Assembly (NCBI GenBank): GCA_025923175.1
Contig: JAICGL010000108.1
Coordinates: 1-9,800 of the forward strand
Source: Acidimicrobiia bacterium
Lineage (GTDB): Bacteria; Actinomycetota; Acidimicrobiia; IMCC26256; BP-133
Length of the DNA stretch: 9,800 nucleotides
Direction: 5' to 3'
Shown here in pieces: positions 1 through 5,634 of the stretch (positions are counted from its first letter, which is position 1; every line of letters begins with the position of its first letter). The notes under the pieces are model-generated. The model had not been told where the DNA came from. It searched no databases and worked only from the letters and a program-made list of their open reading frames with translations. A program made the position numbers and the translations under genes.

Positions 1-2
1 AG

Positions 3-299
3 GGATCCACGAGCAAGTCGTCGACCACGACCACGACCCGGTCGCGGTCGGCGGCGAGCAGTACCACGACGACGACCCGTCGGAGGTCGGCGGCGGCGAG
101 CAGCACCACGACGACGACCCGTCGGAGGTCGGCGGCGGCGAGCAGCACGACGACGACGACCCGTCCGAAGTCGGCATCGGCGAGCAGCAGCACAACGACG
201 TCTTCGACGGGTGGTGCGTCGGGGGGCAAACAGAGCGATACCCTCGGGCGGGGTGAGGGCCGGAGCAGTCCGCCCTCGTCGGGCCAATCGAACAGATAG
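3..299 (+). CDS. Possible C-terminal tail of the upstream protein (FtsI/PBP-like?), partial
   Basis: The frame beginning at base 3 is open from the left edge to a TAG stop at 297-299, giving about 98 residues of low complexity. It contains repeated blocks of Ser, five Thr, Arg and Ala, followed by a Ser/Gly/Pro-rich end finishing in GQSNR. No folded domain or catalytic motif is visible, so the function comes only from context: in actinobacterial dcw clusters the gene before murE is usually ftsI (septal transpeptidase), and such proteins can end in disordered Ser/Thr-rich tails. The stop lies inside the likely murE ribosome binding site, 13 bases before the murE start, as expected for an operon neighbour. 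The frame is uncertain. The frame at base 2 is also open, up to a TGA at 254-256; it would encode an Asp/His/Glu-rich tail and uses codons more typical of high-GC genes. The five-Thr runs and the stop position make me favour the base-3 frame, but only modestly. Confidence 0.42.
   Translation, partial: GSTSKSSTTTTTRSRSAASSTTTTTRRRSAAASSTTTTTRRRSAAASSTTTTTRPKSASASSSTTTSSTGGASGGKQSDTLGRGEGRSSPPSSGQSNR
17..184. repeat. 42-nt tandem repeat, four units
   Basis: Four consecutive 42-base units end with GAG at 58, 100, 142 and 184. The two central units (59-100 and 101-142) differ at one base. The first unit (17-58) and the last (143-184) are more diverged. The period is a multiple of three, so each unit adds 14 codons without changing frame, and none of the three forward frames meets a stop inside the array. 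In the favoured frame each unit reads roughly Ser-Ser, five Thr, three Arg, Ser, three Ala. The units are directly adjacent with no spacers, so this is a coding minisatellite rather than a CRISPR array. It probably encodes a disordered linker or tail and may vary in copy number between strains. Confidence 0.9.
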
Positions 300-302
300 G
301 GG
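297..302 (+). promoter_or_regulatory. murE ribosome binding site overlapping the upstream stop
   Basis: The bases TAGGGG end 10 nt before the GTG at 313. They include the TAG stop of the favoured upstream frame. This purine-rich match to the anti-Shine-Dalgarno sequence supports 313 as the murE start and suggests that ribosomes finishing the upstream gene could load directly onto murE. Confidence 0.5.
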
Positions 303-312
303 CATCTACCGG

Positions 313-1815
313 GTGCTGCTCCACGAGCTCCTCGACTCGGTCGACGTGCTCGAGTTGCGGGGAGATCCGCGCACCGAGGTCGCGTCGGTCACGCACGACA
401 GCCGGGCCGTCGGCCCCGGCGACCTCTTCTGCTGCGTCCCCGGCTCCACCGCCGACGGCCACGACCACGCCCCCGCCGCCGTGGCGGCCGGCGCGGCCGC
501 ACTGCTGGTGGAACGGCCGCTGGGCCTCCCGGTCGCCGAGGTGCAGGTCGCGTCGGTGCGCGCGGCCATGGGCCCGGTGGCGGCCAATGCCTGGGACCGG
601 CCGTCCTCCAAATTGGCGGTGCTCGGCGTCACCGGCACCAACGGCAAGACCACGACGACCTACCTGCTGGAGGCCGTCGCCCGGGTCGCCGGCATCCGGC
701 CCGGCGTGATCGGCACGATCGGGACTCGCATCGACGGCGAACCGATTCCCGGTGAGCGGACGACGCCCGAGGCCACCGAGCTGCAGGCGCTCCTCGCCCG
801 CATGGTCGACGCCGGGGTGGGCCTGGCCGCCATCGAGGTGTCGTCCCATGCCCTGGTCATGCACCGCGTCGACGGCACCCGGTTCGCCGCCGCCTGCTTC
901 ACCAACCTGTCGCACGACCACCTCGACTTCCACGCCGACCTCGAGGAGTACTTCGAGGCGAAGGCCCTCCTGTTCGACCCGGCCCGCACCGACGCCGTCG
1001 CCACGAACCTCGACGACCCCCACGGTGCCGAGATCGCCCGCCGGGCCGAAGTGGCCGGGCTGTCGGTCCTGGGCTTCGGGCTCGACGCGCCCGGGGCAGC
1101 GGTCCGGGCGGAGGCGCTCGACGCCCGGCCCGACGGCAACCGGTTCCGGCTGGTGTCGCCCTACGGCTCCGCCGACGTCGCGTCGCCGCTGGTCGGGCCG
1201 TTCAACGCATCGAACGCCCTGGCGGCGGCGGCCACGGCGCTGGCGGCCGGGCTCGACGTCGACTCGGTGGCAGCCGGGCTCTCGGCCCGGCTTGTCGTGC
1301 CGGGCCGCATGGAACGGGTCGAGGCCGGACAGCCGTTCCCCGTCCTCGTCGACTACGCCCATACGCCCGACGGGTTGGAGAAGGTGCTGCGGGCGGCCAG
1401 GCCGCTCGTCGGCGCCGACGGCCGCCTCGTCGTCGTATTCGGCTGCGGCGGTGACCGGGACCGGGCCAAGCGGCCGGCCATGGGTAAAGCGGCGGCGGGG
1501 CTGGCCGACGTGGTCTTCGTCACCTCCGACAACCCCCGCTCGGAAGATCCGATGGCCATCATCGTCGAGGTCGTGGCGGGCGTCCCCTCCGGCGTCTATC
1601 CGATCGTCGAGCCCGACCGGCGCAAGGCCATCGCCCTCGCGCTGGCGCTGGCCGACCGTGATGAGGGCGACGTGGTCGTCGTGGCCGGGAAGGGGCACGA
1701 GTCGGGCCAGACGTCGGGTGGCGTGACGGTGCCTTTCGACGACCGCGCCGTCGCCCGAGAGGAGCTGGCCAGGCTCGGGTGGTCCGGACCCCGACCGGAC
1801 GGTACGGCCGAGTGA
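313..1815 (+). CDS. murE: UDP-MurNAc-tripeptide synthetase (meso-diaminopimelate-adding)
   Basis: Cytoplasmic ATP-dependent Mur ligase that adds the third stem residue to UDP-MurNAc-L-Ala-D-Glu (EC 6.3.2.13 if the substrate is meso-DAP). The protein is 500 residues, normal for the family. The N-terminal domain (about 1-100) carries the DSR motif of the UDP-binding region. The central ATPase domain has the P-loop GTNGKTT at 108-114, EVSSHAL, and Lys217 in EAKALL, the expected carbamylated lysine. The C-terminal domain has DYAHTPD at about 347, DNPRSEDP at 406-413 and KGHE at 460-463. DNPR is the established marker for meso-DAP rather than L-Lys selection. The GTG at 313 is chosen because it follows TAGGGG at good spacing, gives the usual family length, and starts where MurE homology begins. 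The frame is open further upstream, but that extension is Arg-rich repeat translated in the wrong frame. The stop overlaps the murF start by four bases. Confidence 0.96.
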   Translation: MLLHELLDSVDVLELRGDPRTEVASVTHDSRAVGPGDLFCCVPGSTADGHDHAPAAVAAGAAALLVERPLGLPVAEVQVASVRAAMGPVAANAWDRPSSKLAVLGVTGTNGKTTTTYLLEAVARVAGIRPGVIGTIGTRIDGEPIPGERTTPEATELQALLARMVDAGVGLAAIEVSSHALVMHRVDGTRFAAACFTNLSHDHLDFHADLEEYFEAKALLFDPARTDAVATNLDDPHGAEIARRAEVAGLSVLGFGLDAPGAAVRAEALDARPDGNRFRLVSPYGSADVASPLVGPFNASNALAAAATALAAGLDVDSVAAGLSARLVVPGRMERVEAGQPFPVLVDYAHTPDGLEKVLRAARPLVGADGRLVVVFGCGGDRDRAKRPAMGKAAAGLADVVFVTSDNPRSEDPMAIIVEVVAGVPSGVYPIVEPDRRKAIALALALADRDEGDVVVVAGKGHESGQTSGGVTVPFDDRAVAREELARLGWSGPRPDGTAE

Positions 1816-3236
1816 ACGTGACCCTCGCCGACATCGCCGCAATCACCGGCGGGCAGCTCCTGGGCGGCGCCCCCGACACCGTCGTCTCCTCTTATTCGAT
1901 CGACACCCGCACCCTCGCCCCCGGCGCGCTGTTCGTCGCCTTGCGGGCCGAGCGCGATGGGCACGACTTCGTCGCCGACGCTCTCGACAAGGGCGCCGCA
2001 GGGGCCCTGGTAAGCCGTGCGGTCGAGGGCGTCGGCCTCGTGCTGGTCGACGACACCGCCGCCGCCCTCACCACTCTCGGCAAGGCCGCCCGCGACCGCC
2101 TGGAGGGCGTGCCGGTCGTCGGGATCACCGGCAGCACCGGGAAGACCTCCACCAAGGACCTCACCGCCGCCGCCGTGGCCCCGGCCGGGCCGGTCGGCGC
2201 CAGCCCGGTGTCGTTCAACAACGAGATCGGCGTGCCCCTCACGCTGCTGTCGGCGCCGCCGGGCGCCGTGGCCGTCGTCGCCGAGATGGGCGCCCGGGGC
2301 ATCGGCCACATCGCCACCCTGGCCGCCGTCGCCCGGCCGACCATCGGCGTCATCACCAACATCGGCATGGCCCACGCCGAGTTCTTCGGCAGCCGGGAGG
2401 AAGTGGCCCAGGGCAAGGGCGAGCTGCTCGAGGCGCTGCCCGCCGACGGGCACGCCGTCCTCAGCGCCGACGACGACATGACGCCGGGGCTGCAGGCCCG
2501 GACCAACGCCGCCGTCCTCGTGGCCGGGACGTCCGCCGGCGCCGACGTCAGGGTCAGCGCAGTTCAGCTCGACGACGAGCTCCGGCCCGCCTTCCACCTC
2601 GACACACCCTGGGGCTCCGCCGACGTGCCGCCGCTTCCGGTGCGGGGTGCCCACCAGGCGGGCAACGCCGCGTTCGCCGTGGCCGTCGCCGGGATCGTGG
2701 GCGTGAGCCTGGGCGATGCCGTGGCCGGCCTGGCCGGGGCGGTCGGCTCGCCGCTGCGCATGGATCTGCGCCGGAGCTCGGCCGGCCTGATCGTGCTCAA
2801 CGACTCCTACAACGCCAACCCGACCTCGATGGCGGCGGCCGTCGACGCGCTGGCCGGACTCGGCGCCGGCCGGCGCTTCGCCGTTCTCGGCCGGATGGCC
2901 GAGCTCGGCCCGCATGCCACCGCCGAGCACCACCGGCTCGGCAAGCTCGTGGCCGCCGCCGGGGTGGAAACGCTGGTGGTGGTGGCGGGCGCGCCGCAAC
3001 CGGGACGGTCCGGTAGCGACAACTCCCCCGAACTCGCCGCTCTGGCCGAAGGAGCGCAGGAGAACGGGGTGGAGGCGGTCGTGGTCGTCGGCCCGGAGGC
3101 GGCCGTCGACGTCCTGACCCCCCGTCTCCGTCCGGGTGACGCCGTGCTGGTCAAGGCCAGCCGGGTGGCGGGGCTCGAACAGGTGGCGGCGGCGCTGCTG
3201 CATTGGTCATCGGGGTCATCGGGGTCCGCCTCGTGA
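1812..3236 (+). CDS. murF: UDP-MurNAc-tripeptide:D-Ala-D-Ala ligase
   Basis: Cytoplasmic Mur ligase that joins D-Ala-D-Ala to UDP-MurNAc-tripeptide with ATP (EC 6.3.2.10), completing the pentapeptide. Length is 474 residues. The start NVTLADIAAITGG matches the usual MurF N-terminus, followed by the SIDTRTL region. The P-loop GSTGKTST is at 107-114, NNEIGVPLTLL follows, and Lys202 in QGKGEL is the expected carbamylated lysine. The MurF signature NDSYNANP is at 330-337, with GRMAELG and the His-containing helix after it. KASR near the C-terminus replaces the more usual KGSR, a mild change. The start is GTG at 1812, whose last two bases plus the next A form the murE stop (GTGA). A second in-frame GTG at 1818 is possible and would shorten the protein by two residues. 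Only a weak Shine-Dalgarno (GGACGG, 1797-1802) precedes it, consistent with translational coupling to murE. The C-terminus ends in a Ser/Gly tail containing a 9-nt duplication. Confidence 0.96.
   Translation: MNVTLADIAAITGGQLLGGAPDTVVSSYSIDTRTLAPGALFVALRAERDGHDFVADALDKGAAGALVSRAVEGVGLVLVDDTAAALTTLGKAARDRLEGVPVVGITGSTGKTSTKDLTAAAVAPAGPVGASPVSFNNEIGVPLTLLSAPPGAVAVVAEMGARGIGHIATLAAVARPTIGVITNIGMAHAEFFGSREEVAQGKGELLEALPADGHAVLSADDDMTPGLQARTNAAVLVAGTSAGADVRVSAVQLDDELRPAFHLDTPWGSADVPPLPVRGAHQAGNAAFAVAVAGIVGVSLGDAVAGLAGAVGSPLRMDLRRSSAGLIVLNDSYNANPTSMAAAVDALAGLGAGRRFAVLGRMAELGPHATAEHHRLGKLVAAAGVETLVVVAGAPQPGRSGSDNSPELAALAEGAQENGVEAVVVVGPEAAVDVLTPRLRPGDAVLVKASRVAGLEQVAAALLHWSSGSSGSAS
3208..3225. repeat. 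9-nt tandem duplication at the end of murF
   Basis: CATCGGGGT occurs twice in a row (3208-3216 and 3217-3225). In murF it produces the repeated Ser-Ser-Gly of the C-terminal tail. The second GGGG (3221-3224) sits 8 nt before the mraY GTG and can serve as its ribosome binding site; the first GGGG is too distant. Confidence 0.8.
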
Positions 3237-4273
3237 TCGCACTCCTCCTGGCGGCGGCCACCTCCCTCATCCTCTCCCTGGCCGGCACGCCGCTCCTCAT
3301 CCGCGTGCTGCGGGCCCGCAACATCGGCCAGCTCATCCGGGAGGACGGGCCCGAAGGCCATCAGACGAAGGCCGGCACGCCGACCATGGGCGGGGTGGCC
3401 ATCGTGTCGTCGGCCTTGGCCGGCTACATCGTCGGTGACCTGCGCCCCGGCAGCCAGGGGTTCCAGCGCAGCGGCGTGACGTTGATGGCCCTCATCGTCG
3501 CCTGCGCCCTCGTCGGCTTCATCGACGACTACCTCGGCATCCGCTTCCAGCGGAACCTCGGCCTCAACAAGCGGGCGAAGTCGGCGGGGCAGCTGCTGGT
3601 GGCCCTCGGCTTCGTCCTGCTCTGCATCCACTGGGTCGGGGTCTCCACCAACCTGTCGTTCGCGCGGGGCCTCGACCTCGATCTGGGCGTGTGGGGCTGG
3701 GGGCTGTGGGCCGTCCTCATCATCATCGCCTCGGCCAACTCCGTGAACCTGACCGACGGCCTCGACGGCCTCGCCTCCGGTTCCTCGGCCTTCGTGGCCG
3801 CCGCCTTCGTGATCATCGCCTTCTGGCAGGGGCGCCACGGAGCCATCTACGGCGTCACCGCCGACCACGCCATCGACCTGGCCGTGGTGGCGGCGTCGAT
3901 GCTCGGCGCCTGCGCCGGCTTCCTGTGGTGGAACGCCGCGCCGGCCCGCATCTTCATGGGCGATACCGGCTCGCTGGCGCTGGGCGGGGGGCTGGCCGGG
4001 CTGGCGCTGCTCACCAACACCCACCTCCTGCTGCCGATCATGGGCGGCCTCTTCGTACTCGAGACCGTGTCGGTCGTGATCCAGGTGGTCTCGTTCCGGG
4101 GGTTCAAGCGCCGGGTGTTCCGGATGGCGCCCATCCATCACCACTTCGAGCTGGCCGGCTGGCCGGAGTTCACCGTCATCGTGCGGTTCTGGCTCATCGC
4201 CGGCCTGTTCGTGGCCTTCGGGCTCGGCCTCTTCTACGCCGACTTCATCCGGATCCCGGGGGCGCTCGATTGA
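3233..4273 (+). CDS. mraY: Phospho-MurNAc-pentapeptide transferase (lipid I synthase)
   Basis: Integral membrane enzyme that transfers phospho-MurNAc-pentapeptide from UDP to undecaprenyl phosphate, forming lipid I on the cytoplasmic face (EC 2.7.8.13). Length is 346 residues with multiple hydrophobic segments, as expected for the ten-helix family. Visible motifs are GQLIREDGPEGHQTKAGTP followed by TMGG near the N-terminus, the Asp pair in FIDDYLG (Asp98-Asp99), NLTDGLDG at 172-179, FMGDTGS with Asp244, and IHHHFEL with His302-304. All polar residues known to line the Mg2+/substrate cleft are present. The GTG at 3233 is preferred over the more upstream TTG at 3203: it gives the same N-terminal length as I recall for mycobacterial MraY, follows GGGGT at good spacing, and forms a GTGA overlap with the murF stop. 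The stop overlaps the murD start. Confidence 0.96.
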   Translation: MIALLLAAATSLILSLAGTPLLIRVLRARNIGQLIREDGPEGHQTKAGTPTMGGVAIVSSALAGYIVGDLRPGSQGFQRSGVTLMALIVACALVGFIDDYLGIRFQRNLGLNKRAKSAGQLLVALGFVLLCIHWVGVSTNLSFARGLDLDLGVWGWGLWAVLIIIASANSVNLTDGLDGLASGSSAFVAAAFVIIAFWQGRHGAIYGVTADHAIDLAVVAASMLGACAGFLWWNAAPARIFMGDTGSLALGGGLAGLALLTNTHLLLPIMGGLFVLETVSVVIQVVSFRGFKRRVFRMAPIHHHFELAGWPEFTVIVRFWLIAGLFVAFGLGLFYADFIRIPGALD

Positions 4274-5634
4274 AGCTGGTCGTCGGGCTGGGGATCACCG
4301 GGGAAGCGGTCGCCCGGCGACTGGCGGCCGACGGTGCCGTGACCGTCGTCGACGACAACCCGGACTCGGCCAACTTCGCCGACCGGAGGGCGGGCCTCGA
4401 AGCGCTCGGCGTGACCGTGGTCGGCGCGCCCGCGCCGGACGAGCTGGCCGACCTCGTCACCGCCGCCGACCTCGTCGTACCGAGCCCCGGAGTGCCGGAG
4501 GCCCATCCCGTCTATGGCCTGGCCAATGAGGCCGGAATTCCCATCTACTCCGAGATCGAACTGGCCGGTGTGGCGGCCGCAGCCCGCGGCCTCCCGCTCG
4601 TGGCCGTCACCGGCACCAACGGGAAGACCACCGTCACCACGCTGATCGCCGAGATGTTCACGGCCGGCGGGCGGCGCGCCCTGGCCGCCGGCAACATCGG
4701 CCGCCCGCTCCTCGATGCGGTGCACGACGACGTCGACGTCGTGGTGGCGGAGGTCTCGTCGTTCCAGCTGCGGTTCACCGCCACGTTCCGGCCGAGGATT
4801 GCCGTCTTCCTCAACGTGGCCGAGGACCACCTCGACTGGCACCCGAGCTTCAAGGACTACGTCGCCGCCAAGGCCCGCATCTTCGCCAACCAGGCGGGCG
4901 ACGACCTGCTCGTCTTCAACGCCGACGACGACGCCGTGGCTGAGGCTGCCAGATCTGCTCCGGCCCGCTCGGTGGCGTTCACCGGGGGCGGGACCGAGGG
5001 AGCTTGGCACGTGCAGGACGGCCGGCTCGCCCGTCCCGACGGGACGCCGCTGATGGCGGCCACCGACCTCGCCCGGAGCGGCCCCCACGACATCGCCAAC
5101 GCGCTGGCCTCGGCCGCCGCAGCGGCTGAACTCGGTGTCGCTGACGGCGCCCTGAGCGCCGTGCTGGCCTCCTTTTCGGGGCTCCCCCACCGCGTCACTC
5201 CGGTAGGCCAAAGTGGGGGGGTGACCTTCGTCGACGACTCGAAGGCGACCAACCCCCACGCCGCCCTGGCCGCTCTGGCCGGCTTCGACTCGGTGGTGCT
5301 GCTGGCCGGTGGCCGCAACAAGGGCCTCGACCTCGGCGTCCTCCGGCAGGAGGCCGGCCGCATCCGCGCCGTGGTGGCCATCGGCGAAGCGGCCGGCGAG
5401 GTCGAAGCCTGCTTCGCCGGAGTCCGGCCGGTCCGCCGGGCCGGGTCGATGGCGGAGGCCGTCCGCCTCGGCGCCGAGCTGGCTGAGCCCGGAGACACCG
5501 TTCTTCTCTCGCCGGCCTGCGCTTCATTCGACTGGTACAGCGGCTACGCCGCCCGCGGCGACGACTTCGCCCGCGAGGTTGCCGCCCTCTGTCATCCCGG
5601 GGACACCCCGGACCCCGGGGAGGCCGACTCGTGA
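4270..5634 (+). CDS. murD: UDP-MurNAc-L-alanine:D-glutamate ligase
   Basis: Cytoplasmic Mur ligase adding D-Glu to UDP-MurNAc-L-Ala (EC 6.3.2.9). Length is 454 residues. It starts directly in the first strand of the N-terminal Rossmann-like domain (KLVVGLGITGEA). The P-loop GTNGKTT is at 115-121, EVSSFQL at 161-167, AEDHLDWH follows, and Lys201 in AAKARIF is the expected carbamylated lysine. The C-terminal domain shows DDSKATN at 322-328, LAGGRNKG, and LSPACASFDWYSGY followed by RGDDF from about 413, the combination that separates MurD from MurC, MurE and MurF. The start is TTG at 4270, the only one in the cluster: it forms a TTGA overlap with the mraY stop and follows GGGGG (4258-4262) by 7 nt. 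The frame is open upstream, but that sequence is mraY read out of frame. A run of seven G at 5215-5221 lies inside the gene without breaking it. The C-terminal tail (HPGDTPDPGEADS) is acidic and overlaps the ftsW ribosome binding site. Confidence 0.95.
   Translation: MKLVVGLGITGEAVARRLAADGAVTVVDDNPDSANFADRRAGLEALGVTVVGAPAPDELADLVTAADLVVPSPGVPEAHPVYGLANEAGIPIYSEIELAGVAAAARGLPLVAVTGTNGKTTVTTLIAEMFTAGGRRALAAGNIGRPLLDAVHDDVDVVVAEVSSFQLRFTATFRPRIAVFLNVAEDHLDWHPSFKDYVAAKARIFANQAGDDLLVFNADDDAVAEAARSAPARSVAFTGGGTEGAWHVQDGRLARPDGTPLMAATDLARSGPHDIANALASAAAAAELGVADGALSAVLASFSGLPHRVTPVGQSGGVTFVDDSKATNPHAALAALAGFDSVVLLAGGRNKGLDLGVLRQEAGRIRAVVAIGEAAGEVEACFAGVRPVRRAGSMAEAVRLGAELAEPGDTVLLSPACASFDWYSGYAARGDDFAREVAALCHPGDTPDPGEADS
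5597..5611. other. Short GC-rich hairpin just before the ftsW ribosome binding site
   Basis: CCGGGG (5597-5602) and CCCCGG (5606-5611) can form a perfect six-base-pair stem with an ACA loop. The self-complementary CCCCGGGG follows at 5613-5620, and its G half is part of the ftsW ribosome binding site. The elements are visible. Any regulatory effect is inference, and such short GC stems are common by chance in DNA of this composition. No U-tract follows, so this is not an intrinsic terminator. Confidence 0.4.
5617..5623 (+). promoter_or_regulatory. ftsW ribosome binding site
   Basis: GGGGAGG ends 7 nt before the GTG at 5631. It is the strongest Shine-Dalgarno match at any junction in the window and lies within the last codons of murD. 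It supports 5631 as the ftsW start and therefore the reality of the unusual basic N-terminal tail. Confidence 0.7.

Noticed and set aside
17..184. CRISPR array
   Set aside because: The 42-base units are directly adjacent with no unique spacers, keep a multiple of three, and vary by point changes, which fits a coding minisatellite.
211..312. N-terminal extension of murE from the GTG at 211
   Set aside because: It would add 34 residues of Arg-rich sequence that continues the repeat in a frame with poor third-position G/C. MurE homology, normal length and the ribosome binding site all support the GTG at 313.
1596..3203. Long antisense open frame (535 codons) opposite murE and murF
   Set aside because: It lies wholly opposite clear mur genes. 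Its translation is biased towards Gly, His, Glu and Arg with no recognisable domain, as expected for an antisense frame in very high-GC DNA with few A/T-rich stops.
3203..3232. Longer mraY from the TTG at 3203
   Set aside because: The extra ten residues come from the murF 9-nt repeat read in another frame. The GTG at 3233 matches the family length and forms the overlap seen at other junctions.
2807..4144. Antisense open frame of 445 codons opposite murF and mraY
   Set aside because: It is an antisense shadow of two well-supported genes with a low-complexity charged translation and no motif.
3691..4269. Extension of the murD frame upstream into mraY
   Set aside because: It is an Arg/Gly-rich translation of mraY out of frame. 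MurD homology begins exactly at the TTG at 4270.
4234..5259. Antisense open frame opposite murD
   Set aside because: It has shadow composition (Gly/Arg/Val/Glu) and no domain, while the + strand carries a full set of MurD motifs.
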